DNA from: an uncultured Methylocystaceae bacterium
GTDB lineage: Bacteria; Pseudomonadota; Alphaproteobacteria; Rhizobiales; Beijerinckiaceae
NCBI GenBank assembly: GCA_945956975.1
Contig: CAMFKC010000001.1
Coordinates: 1 to 40,046, forward strand
Length of the DNA: 40,046 bases
Reading direction: 5' to 3'
This document shows positions 32,770 through 40,046 of the stretch, piece by piece. Positions within the stretch are counted from its first letter, which is position 1, and each line of letters opens with the position of its first letter. The notes under the pieces were generated by a model. It was given only the letters and a program-made list of their open reading frames with translations, ran no database searches and was not told the origin of the DNA. Made by a program: the position numbers and the translations under genes.

Positions 32770-33990
32770 ATGTCAATCATATCAACCGGGCGCGACAGCC
32801 GGGAAAAGTCGATTTGGGCAGGCCTTCGCAACGCCTGCGAGGGCGTTCTCGACATGCGGACCCTGCCGGTCGCGATCGGCCTCGTCCTGCTAATCGCCTT
32901 CTTCTCTTTCCAAAGCGATGTCTTCCTGACGAGCCGCAACCTGACCAACCTGCTCTCGCAGAGCGTGGTGACGGGGATTATGGCGCTCGGGCTCATCTTC
33001 GTGCTTTTGGTCGGTGAGATCGACCTCTCGGTCGCGGCGATCAGCGGCGTGACGAGCGTTCTCCTCGCCAAGCTGATCATGGATTTCGGCTTTCCGCCGG
33101 CCCTTGCCGTTGCCGTGGCGGTTCTCGTCGGTGCGGGGATCGGCGGACTTTCGGCCCGCTGGATCACATGGATGCGTGTACCCTCCTTCGTCGTGACGCT
33201 GGGCGTCGGGCTCGTGCTCAACGGCCTGCAGCTTGCGCTTCTGCCGGAAACAGGCCGCTACAACCTGCTGGGAACGGGGATTGAGAATGTCGCCGGAGCA
33301 TCACTGAAGGGCCCGCCGGCCTGGATTGCTCTCGGCCTTCTGGTCCTCGTCATGGCAGCGATGCGTTTCACCGCCTATCGCCAGCGCAGCACCGCCGGCC
33401 TCGCGCCCTCGCTCGTCACCGCAGTCGTTCTTCCGCTTCTGCCCTTGATCGTCATCGGCGGTATCGGGGTCGCGCTGCTGGACCTGCACAACGGCGTCCC
33501 AGTGCCCGTCGTTCTCTTCACGGCGCTGCTCGTGGTTGCAGGCTATCTCACCCAGGAAACCCGCATCGGCCTTTATCTCTATGCCGTGGGCGACAACATC
33601 GAGGCGGCACGGCGTGCCGGCATCCGGCCGCAGACCGTCAAGCTGTTCGCGTTCATGGTCGCCGGCGCGCTTGCGGCGCTCGCGGGCCTTCTCGCCGCCT
33701 CGCGTATCCTCGGAGTGTCGGTCTCCTCCGGCGGCGGCATCGGCGGCGGATCGCTGCTGCTGGAATCGATCGCTGCGGCGGTTATCGGCGGTGTCAGCCT
33801 CTTCGGTGGAAAGGGGCGCGTGAGTGCCGCGGTGTTCGGCGCGTTGATCATCGGCACCGTTTCAAACGGGTTGAACCTGATGGGGGTCGGAAACGAGATC
33901 CGTCTGGTCGTGACGGGTTTCCTGCTGGTGCTTGCGGTCTCCGTCGACCGCGTCATCGAACGCTTTGCCGGCCCGTTGAGCCGGGATTAG
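32770..33990 (+). CDS. XylH-like sugar ABC transporter permease
   Basis: Inner-membrane permease of the CUT2 family, 406 residues, about 80 longer than the RbsC-like permeases here. The family core is present: GLIFVLLVGEIDLSVAAISG, VPSFVVTLGVGLVLNG, YAVGDNIEAARRAGIRPQ and IGGVSLFGGKGRVSAAVFG. The extra length lies between about 175 and 260, where two additional hydrophobic segments flank a basic stretch (MRFTAYRQRSTAG), as in XylH-type permeases. ATG at 32770; the ribosome site GATAGGAC is modest. It is followed 13 bases later by an SDR gene. Confidence 0.93.
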   Translation: MSIISTGRDSREKSIWAGLRNACEGVLDMRTLPVAIGLVLLIAFFSFQSDVFLTSRNLTNLLSQSVVTGIMALGLIFVLLVGEIDLSVAAISGVTSVLLAKLIMDFGFPPALAVAVAVLVGAGIGGLSARWITWMRVPSFVVTLGVGLVLNGLQLALLPETGRYNLLGTGIENVAGASLKGPPAWIALGLLVLVMAAMRFTAYRQRSTAGLAPSLVTAVVLPLLPLIVIGGIGVALLDLHNGVPVPVVLFTALLVVAGYLTQETRIGLYLYAVGDNIEAARRAGIRPQTVKLFAFMVAGALAALAGLLAASRILGVSVSSGGGIGGGSLLLESIAAAVIGGVSLFGGKGRVSAAVFGALIIGTVSNGLNLMGVGNEIRLVVTGFLLVLAVSVDRVIERFAGPLSRD

Positions 33991-34003
33991 AGGAGTGAGA
34001 CAC

Positions 34004-34813
34004 ATGACATCGCTGAAGGGAAAGATCGCGATCGTAACCGGTGGAACCCAGGGGTTGGGCGCCGCAATCGCCACCCTTTTCGCCGAACGCGGCGTCGCGG
34101 GCATCGTCACCTGCGGCCGCAGCGCCGAAAAGGGCGAGGCCCGGGCCAGGGAAATCGCTGCCACATCGGGAACGGACGTGCGCTTCGTGCGGGCCGATCT
34201 CGGCAGCGTGGAGGATTGCCGCCGCGTGGTTTTGGAAGCCGACCGGGCTTTCGGACGCGTGGATGTACTGGTGAATGCCGCAGGCAATACCAATCGCGGC
34301 ACGATCCTCGACACGAACCCGGCCCTCTTCGACCTGCTCTTCGCCGTCAACGTGCGCGCGCCCTTCTTCCTGATGCAGGAGACGATCAGGATCATGCGCC
34401 GCGAAGGCACGGAAGGAGCGATCGTCAACATCTCCTCCATGTCCTCGATGGGCGGCCAGCCGTTCATCGCACCTTACTGCGCCTCGAAGGGCGCCCTCGA
34501 CACCCTGACGCGCAACACCGCCTATGCGCTTCTGCGCAACCGCATCCGGGTCAACAGCCTCAATATCGGCTGGATGGCGTCCGAGGGAGAGGACCAGACG
34601 CAGCGCTCCTTCCACGGTTCGGACGAGAACTGGCTTGAGAAGGCTGCTGCCGCCCAGCCGAACGGCCGTTTGATCGACCCGAACGAAGTTGCCCGTGCCG
34701 TCGCCTTTCTCGCGAGCGGCGAATCCGGCCTCATGACCGGTGCGATCGTCAATTATGACCAGGCGATCTGGGGCGCTTACGACACATCTCCTCATCCGGA
34801 AGCGGCGCTCTAA
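34004..34813 (+). CDS. Short-chain dehydrogenase/reductase
   Basis: Classical SDR, 269 residues. ATG at 34004 follows AGGAG by eight bases; an in-frame GTG at 33995 is less likely. Cofactor motif TGGTQGLG (12-19), NAAG at 91-94, catalytic S145, Y158 and K162 (YCASK). The Gly-rich turn is followed by TCGRS, a basic residue after the second strand that suggests NADP preference. The C-terminal region (LMTGAIVNYDQAIWGAYD) differs from the two other SDRs, so it belongs to another subgroup. It ends the xylose-type transporter operon and probably processes the imported sugar or a derivative. Confidence 0.92.
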   Translation: MTSLKGKIAIVTGGTQGLGAAIATLFAERGVAGIVTCGRSAEKGEARAREIAATSGTDVRFVRADLGSVEDCRRVVLEADRAFGRVDVLVNAAGNTNRGTILDTNPALFDLLFAVNVRAPFFLMQETIRIMRREGTEGAIVNISSMSSMGGQPFIAPYCASKGALDTLTRNTAYALLRNRIRVNSLNIGWMASEGEDQTQRSFHGSDENWLEKAAAAQPNGRLIDPNEVARAVAFLASGESGLMTGAIVNYDQAIWGAYDTSPHPEAAL

Positions 34814-34822
34814 GGGCTTCCT

Positions 34823-34877
34823 CCCCGTGCAACGCCTGGCGATTGAGGCTCGCTTCAACGCCAGGCGTTGTATCGGG
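34823..34877. terminator. Long perfect hairpin after SDR gene
   Basis: Perfect 12-bp inverted repeat CAACGCCTGGCG / CGCCAGGCGTTG (34830-34841 and 34859-34870), with an inner TTGA/TCAA pairing and outer CCCC/GGGG pairing, beginning 10 bases after the SDR stop. No T tract follows. It probably bounds the operon on its 3' side. Confidence 0.55.
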
Positions 34878-34981
34878 GTATTCAGCTGTTCAAGAAACAG
34901 CTTTAACGCCGAAACTGGTTTTGTCCCTCGTCTGCGCCGGGACGGCCCTGTGAAACCAGATTTTCTGCCTGCACTCGTCTG

Positions 34982-35011
34982 TTGACTCTTCTCGTGCTCC
35001 ACAATTAATAT
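34982..35011 (+). promoter_or_regulatory. Candidate sigma-70 type promoter for 35126 gene
   Basis: TTGACT at 34982-34987 and TAATAT at 35006-35011, spaced 18 bases, in a locally AT-rich segment 114 bases before the start codon. This predicts transcription from about 35018 and a leader of about 108 bases. Confidence 0.45.
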
Positions 35012-35125
35012 TGCGGGCAGTTAGCGATTGCAATTTTTCGTTTTCAATAAACCCCCGGCCCCAAGGCGCCTGGTGTGGGAACCATGGATGCTGCCCGGGG
35101 CAGCAATTCTGACAGGAGGATTTCG

Positions 35126-36235
35126 ATGAATGATATTGCAACGGTGATCGATCTTGTGCAATTCCGGCGCGAGGTGGAGACTGAAACGACGATGGCGATG
35201 TGCCCGACGGCGATCGCCATCGAGAAGAACATTCCCATTTATGACGGGGTGGCCGTCGATGACGGCATCGGCCCGGAATGGGCCTCGGTCATCGGCGAGG
35301 GGCCGGGCGTCTTCGTCGTCAAGCGCGCCTTCGCCGATCCCGGCGCGATCGACGCGGCGAGCGAGGTGTTCCGCCAGATCATCGCCGACGAGCGTGCGGC
35401 CGGCACGGCGGCGGGCGACCATTTCGCCAAGGCCGGCGCCAACGACCGCATCTGGAACAGCCTCCAGAAACTGTGCCTTCGCGATCCCGCCGTCTATGCC
35501 CGCTACATGGCCAATCCGGTGATCGACATCGCCTGCCGCGCCTGGCTCGGGCCGGGCTACCAGATTGCCACCCAGGTCAACCAGGTGCGCCCCGGCGGAA
35601 AGGCGCAGGCGCCGCACCGCGACTACCATCTCGGCTTCATGAAGCCGGAGCAGATGGCGCAGTATCCCACGCACATCCACGCGACCGGCCCGACGCTCAT
35701 CCTGCAAGGTGGCGTCGCCCATTGCGACATGCCGGTCGAAAGCGGCACGACGAAGCTGCTGCCGCATTCGCAGCGCTACCTGCCGGGCTACGTCGCCGCC
35801 ACGCGGCCGGAGTTCCGGGACTATTTTGAGGAGCATTATGTCCAGCTTCCGCTGGAAAAGGGCGATGCCATCTTCTTCAGCCCCGCGCTTTTCCACGCCG
35901 CCGGCGAGAACCGAACGAGCGATGTCGTGCGCATGGTCAACCTCATCCAGACGGCCTCCGCCTTCGCCCGCCACATGGAAAGCCTTGACCGCACGGCGAT
36001 GGCGCGCGCAGTCTATCCCTATCTGGCGGCGCTTTCGCCGGCCGGGCGGCGGGCGGTGATCGCGGCGACAGCGGACGGCTATCCGTTCCCGACCAATCTC
36101 GACACGGATCCGCCGCTCGGCGGCCTTGCGCCGGAAAGCCAGCAGGACCTGCTCGCCCGCGCCGTCGCGGAAGGCTGGGACCAGGCACGGCTCGACGCGG
36201 CCCTGGTCGCACAGGGTGCCAAGCGCGCGGCCTGA
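35126..36235 (+). CDS. Phytanoyl-CoA dioxygenase (PhyH)-like Fe(II)/2-oxoglutarate oxygenase
   Basis: A 369-residue cytoplasmic protein with the double-stranded beta-helix signature of PhyH-type non-haem iron oxygenases. Iron ligands are H164 and D166 in HRDYH and H257 in LFHAAGENR; an Arg shortly after (R263 or R269) would bind 2-oxoglutarate. Known relatives hydroxylate or halogenate small molecules, for example ectoine and phytanoyl-CoA. The C-terminal 70 residues (LSPAGRRAVIAATADGYPFPTN onward) are extra helical sequence. ATG at 35126 follows ACAGGAGGA. It is the first gene of a transporter operon, 85 bases before a binding protein, so the natural reading is hydroxylation or oxidative demethylation of the imported compound; this is inference. 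Confidence 0.85.
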   Translation: MNDIATVIDLVQFRREVETETTMAMCPTAIAIEKNIPIYDGVAVDDGIGPEWASVIGEGPGVFVVKRAFADPGAIDAASEVFRQIIADERAAGTAAGDHFAKAGANDRIWNSLQKLCLRDPAVYARYMANPVIDIACRAWLGPGYQIATQVNQVRPGGKAQAPHRDYHLGFMKPEQMAQYPTHIHATGPTLILQGGVAHCDMPVESGTTKLLPHSQRYLPGYVAATRPEFRDYFEEHYVQLPLEKGDAIFFSPALFHAAGENRTSDVVRMVNLIQTASAFARHMESLDRTAMARAVYPYLAALSPAGRRAVIAATADGYPFPTNLDTDPPLGGLAPESQQDLLARAVAEGWDQARLDAALVAQGAKRAA

Positions 36236-36320
36236 GCATGCTTCAGAAAAATCGGAAGATTACCCGCAACGGCTTCGGGCGGGGAGCGAACAGGAAGCCA
36301 ATTTCGGGAGGAAGTTACAC

Positions 36321-37265
36321 ATGAAGAAAATCCTGCAGTCCCTGGCGCTCGGCGCCCTTCTCGCCACCACTGCGCTTGCCGGCGCGGCCCATGCCGACGG
36401 TGAGAAGTTCGTCTGGATCAGCCACGGTCCGGATAGCGATAGCTGGTTCAACGTCATCAAGAACGCCATCAAGGTTACGAGCGAGCAGATGGGCGTCACG
36501 ACCGAATACCGCAATCCGCCAACAGGCGACCTCGCCGACATGGCGCGCATCGTGCAGCAGAGCTCGGCGGCCGGCGTCGACGGCATCATCGTCACCATCG
36601 CCGACTACAACGTGCTGGAAGGGCCGATCAAGGACGCCGTCTCCAAGGGCATCCCGGTCGTCACCGTGAACTCAGGCACGGTGGAGGAGAGCCAGAAGCT
36701 CGGCGCGCTGCTGCATGTCGGCCAGCCGGAATACGAAGCGGGCCTCGGCGCCGGCAAGCGCGCGAAGGAGGCGGGGATCACCAGTTTCGTCTGCGTCAAC
36801 CACTACATTACCAACCCCGCCTCGGTGCAGCGTTGCCAAGGCTTTGCCGACGGCATCGGCGTCGAACTCGGCAACCAGATGATCGATTCCGGCATCGACC
36901 CGTCGGAAGTGCAGAACAAGGTGAAAGCCTATCTGACGGCCAACAAGGACACCGGCGCGATCCTGACGCTCGGCCCGAACTCGGCCGAGCCCTCGATCCG
37001 CGCGGTCAAGGAGATGGGCCTTGATGGCGACATCTATTTCGGCACCTTCGACCTCTCCTCCGAGATCTCGGCGGCGATCAAGGACGGCACGATCAACTTC
37101 GCCATCGACCAGCAGCCCTTCCTCCAGGGCTCGATCCCGATCCAGGTGCTGACGAGCTATGTCCGCTACGGTGTCGCCCCGGCCAACTCGATCTTCACGG
37201 GTCCGGGCTTCGTGACCAAGGACAACATCGCGCTCGTCGAGTCGCTGGCGGGCCAGTACCGCTGA
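36321..37265 (+). CDS. CUT2 sugar ABC transporter periplasmic binding protein
   Basis: Type I periplasmic binding protein, 314 residues. ATG at 36321 follows GGGAGGAAG. Signal peptide of about 25 residues (MKKILQSLALGALLATTALA, then GAAHA). KFVWISHGPDSDSWFNVIKNA at the mature start, VTIADYNVLEGPIKDAVSKGI, VCVNHYITNPASVQRCQGF and TLGPNSAEPSIRAVKEMGL. HGPDSDSWFNVIKN and the loop CVNHYITNPAS are distinctive and differ from the four other binding proteins in the window. Next to it are a permease and a single-domain ATPase. The neighbouring inosose dehydratase-like gene makes an inositol-type ligand possible, not proven. Confidence 0.93.
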   Translation: MKKILQSLALGALLATTALAGAAHADGEKFVWISHGPDSDSWFNVIKNAIKVTSEQMGVTTEYRNPPTGDLADMARIVQQSSAAGVDGIIVTIADYNVLEGPIKDAVSKGIPVVTVNSGTVEESQKLGALLHVGQPEYEAGLGAGKRAKEAGITSFVCVNHYITNPASVQRCQGFADGIGVELGNQMIDSGIDPSEVQNKVKAYLTANKDTGAILTLGPNSAEPSIRAVKEMGLDGDIYFGTFDLSSEISAAIKDGTINFAIDQQPFLQGSIPIQVLTSYVRYGVAPANSIFTGPGFVTKDNIALVESLAGQYR

Positions 37266-37277
37266 CCTGACGGTCCG

Positions 37278-37315
37278 TCGGGGCGCGCCGGTCGACGGCG
37301 CGCCCCGAACGATTT
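37278..37315 (+). terminator. Attenuator-like hairpin after binding-protein gene
   Basis: Perfect 12-bp stem TCGGGGCGCGCC / GGCGCGCCCCGA (37278-37289 and 37297-37308) with a 7-base loop, followed by ACGATTTT. It lies in the 71-base gap before the permease and would lower, without abolishing, downstream expression. Confidence 0.6.
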
Positions 37316-37336
37316 TCGAGGGAGGAGAATGCATTC

Positions 37337-38458
37337 ATGACGGACGTCATTAACGGCGCGTCGAAGGACGAGCGCATCAAGCCCGTCTCGCCGCTTCGGC
37401 GCGCGCTGATCCGGCCCGAGCTCGGCGGCATCTGCGGCACCATCCTGGTCTTCCTGCTGTTCGCCATCGTCGCCGGCGACAGCGGCATGTTCGCCGCCGA
37501 AGGCGTGATGAACTGGACCGTGGTCTCGGCACAGTTCATGGTCATCGCGGTCGGCGCCTGCCTCCTGATGATCGCGGGCGAGTTCGACCTTTCCACCGGC
37601 TCGATGATCGGCTTTTCCGGTTTGATGATGGCGATCCTTTCCGTCCATCTCGGCGTGCCGCTGTGGCTTTCCATCATTGCCACCTTCGTCTTCTGCGTCT
37701 TCATCGGCGCGGTGAACGGCTGGCTGGTCATCCGCACGGGGCTGCCGTCCTTTATCGTGACGCTCGCCTTCCTCTACATCCTGCGCGGCCTGACGATCTG
37801 GGGCTCGGTCTACTTCACCCGCCAGACGATCATCGGCGGCGTCGGCGAAAAGGCGGCCGGCGACTGGCTGGCGCCGCTCTTCGGCGGCAAGATCCTGACC
37901 GGCTTCTTCGCCTGGATGGGTGAGGCGGGCTGGATCGCCACCTTCACCCGCGGCAACCGCGCCGGCCAGCCTGTCATCGACGGTGTTCCGATGCTCGTCG
38001 TCTGGGCCATCGTGCTCGTCGTCTTCGGCCACTGGCTGCTGACCCGCACCAAGTTCGGCAACTGGATCTTCGCCTCGGGCGGCGACCCGCTCGCCGCGCG
38101 CTACGTCGGCGTGCCGGTCAACCGGGTGAAGATCCTGATGTTCATGTTCTCGGCCTTCTGCGCCTGCGTCTTCGCCACCTGCCAGGTGATGGAGTTCGGC
38201 TCGGCGGCGGCCGACCGCGGCCTGCTCAAGGAGTTCGAGGCGATCATCTGCGTGGTCATCGGCGGGGCGCTCCTGACGGGCGGCTACGGCTCCGTCATCG
38301 GCGCTGCGCTCGGGGCCATCATCTTCGGCGTGGTGCAGCAGGGCCTGTTCTTCGCCAATGCCGAAAGCTCGCTGTTCCGCGTCTTTCTCGGCGTCATCCT
38401 GCTCACGGCGGTGATCATGAACACCTATATCCGCCGCATCATCACGGGAGAACGCTGA
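37337..38458 (+). CDS. CUT2 sugar ABC transporter permease
   Basis: Inner-membrane permease, 373 residues. ATG at 37337 follows GGAGGAG. Marks: VGACLLMIAGEFDLSTGSMIG, LPSFIVTLAFLYILRGLTI, FASGGDPLAARYVGVPVNRV and VVIGGALLTGGYGSVIGAALG. It carries a periplasmic insertion at about 160-215 (WGSVYFTRQTIIGGVGEKAA to GNRAGQPVIDGVP) that makes it longer than RbsC. It shares a TGATG junction with the downstream ATPase, so they are translationally coupled. Only one permease gene is present, implying a homodimeric channel. Confidence 0.94.
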   Translation: MTDVINGASKDERIKPVSPLRRALIRPELGGICGTILVFLLFAIVAGDSGMFAAEGVMNWTVVSAQFMVIAVGACLLMIAGEFDLSTGSMIGFSGLMMAILSVHLGVPLWLSIIATFVFCVFIGAVNGWLVIRTGLPSFIVTLAFLYILRGLTIWGSVYFTRQTIIGGVGEKAAGDWLAPLFGGKILTGFFAWMGEAGWIATFTRGNRAGQPVIDGVPMLVVWAIVLVVFGHWLLTRTKFGNWIFASGGDPLAARYVGVPVNRVKILMFMFSAFCACVFATCQVMEFGSAAADRGLLKEFEAIICVVIGGALLTGGYGSVIGAALGAIIFGVVQQGLFFANAESSLFRVFLGVILLTAVIMNTYIRRIITGER

Positions 38459-39234
38459 TGACCGCCATCGTGGAGATGAGGAACATCCAGAAGCACTTCG
38501 GCCATGTCATCGCGCTGGCCGGCGTCTCCTTCGACATCCGGCCGGGCGAATGCCATTGCCTCGTCGGCGACAACGGGGCCGGCAAGTCGACCTTCATGAA
38601 GATCATGTCCGGCGTCTACAAGCCGAGCGACGGCGAAGTGCTGGTGGAGGGTACGCCGACACCCTTCCACAGCCCGCGCGACGCCATGGCCGCGGGTATC
38701 GCCACGGTCTACCAGGACCTCGCGATGATCCCGCTGATGAGCGTCAGCCGTAATTTCTGGATGGGGCGCGAGCCGGAGCGGGGCATCTGGCCGTTCAAGA
38801 CCTTCGATACGTCGAAGGCAGACGAGATCACCGTGACGGAGATGCGCAAGATGGGCATCAACCTGCGCGGGCCGGACCAGGCCGTCGGCACGCTCTCGGG
38901 CGGCGAGCGGCAGACCGTCGCCATCGCGCGGGCGGTCTATTTCGGCGCCAAGGTGCTGATCCTCGACGAGCCGACCTCGGCGCTCGGTGTGCGCCAGACG
39001 GCCAATGTCCTCAGCACCATCGACCGCGTGCGCAAGCAGGGCATCGGCGTCGTCTTCATCACGCACAACGTCCGCCACGCGCTCGCCGTCGGCGACCGCT
39101 TCACCGTGCTCAACCGCGGCCAGACGCTGGGCACGGCCGAGCGCGGCACGGTGGATGCCGCCGCCCTGCAGGACATGATGGCGGGCGGGCAGGAGCTCGC
39201 TTTGCTGGAAAGCTCGCTCGGCGGCACGATCTGA
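38458..39234 (+). CDS. Sugar ABC transporter ATP-binding protein, single domain
   Basis: A 258-residue single-domain ATPase of the FrcA/short type. Walker A GDNGAGKST (37-45), Q-loop YQDLAMIPLM, signature LSGGERQTVAIARAV, Walker B VLILDEPTSALG, switch His in ITHNVRHAL. Its ATG shares a base with the permease stop. It is the last gene of the operon that starts with the PhyH-like oxygenase; palindromic sequence follows. It is a paralogue of 31952-32746, but the two differ enough that each probably serves its own permease. Confidence 0.94.
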   Translation: MTAIVEMRNIQKHFGHVIALAGVSFDIRPGECHCLVGDNGAGKSTFMKIMSGVYKPSDGEVLVEGTPTPFHSPRDAMAAGIATVYQDLAMIPLMSVSRNFWMGREPERGIWPFKTFDTSKADEITVTEMRKMGINLRGPDQAVGTLSGGERQTVAIARAVYFGAKVLILDEPTSALGVRQTANVLSTIDRVRKQGIGVVFITHNVRHALAVGDRFTVLNRGQTLGTAERGTVDAAALQDMMAGGQELALLESSLGGTI

Positions 39235-39312
39235 AACGAGGAAAGGCGTGGCGGACGATTTGCCCGGCACGCCTTGTCGAATGTTCGGAGGTTGCGGCCT
39301 TACCCCGTTCTC

Positions 39313-39399
39313 CCACGTCATCCCCGGGCCTGAACCGGAGATCCACGCGGCACCTCCCGGCGTGGATGGCCGGCCCTCAGGTCAAACCGAGGGCCGGCC
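39313..39399. repeat. Intergenic palindromic element and terminator between convergent genes
   Basis: Two adjacent perfect hairpins: ATCCACGC / GCGTGGAT (39341-39348 and 39360-39367), directly followed by GGCCGGCCCTC / GAGGGCCGGCC (39368-39378 and 39389-39399, 10-base loop). The upstream words CACGTCATCCCCGGGCCTGA and GGAGATCCACGC look like the dispersed GTCATCC...GGATCCAC palindromic repeats I recall from intergenic regions of alphaproteobacteria. It lies between the ATPase and the convergent minus-strand gene and may terminate both. Confidence 0.5.
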
Positions 39400-39416
39400 G
39401 TGACGGCGGAGGGAGC

Positions 39417-40046
39417 TTAGCGGACCACCTCGTAACCGGCGGCCGCCATGACGCGCAGGAGTTCCTTATGGCCGATCTTCGCCATGTCGAGCGGCGGATT
39501 GTGAGCGGGGTCCTGCTCCGCCTCGACGACGAACCAGCCCTCGTAGCCATGGGAGGCGAGGCGCTTGACGATGGCCTCGAAGTCGAGGCTGCCGTCGCCG
39601 GGGACCGTGAAGGCGCCCTTGATCACCGCGTCGAGGAAGCTTTCCTTCGTGCGGTCGAGGGCCGCGATGACGGGCAGGCGGACGTCCTTGGTGTGGACAT
39701 GGCTGATGCGCTTGTGGTGTTTGTCGATGACGCGCAGCACGTCACCGCCGGCAAAGGCCATGTGGCCGGCGTCGAAGAGCAGCGGCAGGCCCTCGCCGGA
39801 ATGCTTCATCAGGAGATCGAGCTCTTCCTCGGTCTCGATGGGCGCGGCCATGTGGTGATGGTAGGAGATCGGCATGCCCTGATCGGCGCACCATTCGCCG
39901 AAGGCGGTCATCTTGCCGCCATAGGCGCGGATCTCGTCCTCGGAGAGCCGGCGCTTGGTGGAGAGCGGCGCGTTGCGGTCGCCCTGGATGGTGCCGGCCG
40001 TCTCGCCATAGACGATGCAGGGCGCATCGACCGCCTTGAAGAGCGC
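39417..40046 (-). CDS. iolE: Inosose dehydratase-like TIM-barrel protein, 5' truncated by window edge
   Basis: Sugar-phosphate isomerase/epimerase superfamily TIM barrel; about 209 C-terminal residues are in the window and the frame is open to the right edge, so the start lies outside. The segment YGETAGTIQGDRNAPLS, followed by SYHHHMAAPIETEEELD, LLFDAGHMAFAGGD and HVHTKDVR, matches the pattern of IolE, which dehydrates scyllo-inosose in the myo-inositol pathway. The Glu, Asp and His residues in these segments are the expected divalent-metal ligands, with the final one in VVEAEQDP. An internal ATG at 39911 is not the real start. It is convergent with the transporter operon. Another isomerase of the same superfamily remains possible. 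Confidence 0.8.
   Translation of the reverse strand, partial: ALFKAVDAPCIVYGETAGTIQGDRNAPLSTKRRLSEDEIRAYGGKMTAFGEWCADQGMPISYHHHMAAPIETEEELDLLMKHSGEGLPLLFDAGHMAFAGGDVLRVIDKHHKRISHVHTKDVRLPVIAALDRTKESFLDAVIKGAFTVPGDGSLDFEAIVKRLASHGYEGWFVVEAEQDPAHNPPLDMAKIGHKELLRVMAAAGYEVVR

Overview
The window is high-GC DNA with dense operons and reads as an alphaproteobacterial, most likely Rhizobiaceae (Rhizobium/Ensifer/Shinella type), carbohydrate-catabolism region. The evidence is five solute-binding proteins and their partners from the CUT2 (ribose/xylose/inositol-type) ABC family, many NAD(P)-dependent polyol or sugar oxidoreductases, and typical GGAGG ribosome sites with ATGA/GTGA gene overlaps. I see no tRNA, rRNA, CRISPR array, insertion sequence or phage gene. 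The organism call is inference.

Layout. (1) 3-1743: right end of a CUT2 transporter (permease cut by the window edge, then binding protein). (2) 1744-2508: a gene-poor, lower-GC stretch. (3) 8059-2509, minus strand: an operon of binding protein, short-chain dehydrogenase (SDR), two permeases, two-domain ATPase and a 43-residue membrane protein that is easily missed. (4) 8269-16003: two paralogous regulators made of an N-terminal winged helix fused to a signal-less ABC solute-binding domain. Between them lie two Gfo/Idh/MocA oxidoreductases and a GMC flavoprotein. (5) 14210-28356: a co-directional 12-gene run: regulator 2, SDR, M24-fold protein, E1alpha, E1beta, a lipoyl protein with a decayed E2 catalytic domain, aldehyde dehydrogenase, a lipoyl-less E2, E3, two permeases and an ATPase. 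(6) 28495-29490, minus: the binding protein that probably serves that transporter. (7) 29727-34813: Gfo/Idh, a xylose-type transporter and an SDR. (8) 35126-39234: phytanoyl-CoA-dioxygenase-like protein and another CUT2 transporter. (9) 39417 to the right edge, minus: inosose dehydratase-like gene, 5' end outside the window.

How it may work together. A palindrome of the form ATATCCA-N3-TGGATAT occurs at four promoter regions: between regulator 1 and the minus-strand transporter operon, between the Gfo/Idh and GMC genes, upstream of regulator 2, and between the binding protein at 29490 and the Gfo/Idh gene at 29727. This suggests one regulon controlled by the fused winged-helix/solute-binding regulators, which would sense an imported sugar, polyol or derivative in the cytoplasm. 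The 14210-28356 operon could oxidise a polyol to an alpha-hydroxyketone (SDR), cleave it by an acetoin-dehydrogenase-like thiamine complex to acyl-CoA plus aldehyde, and oxidise the aldehyde (aldehyde dehydrogenase). The substrate cannot be read from the sequence; the inosose dehydratase and IolG-like genes make a cyclitol plausible for at least part of the region.
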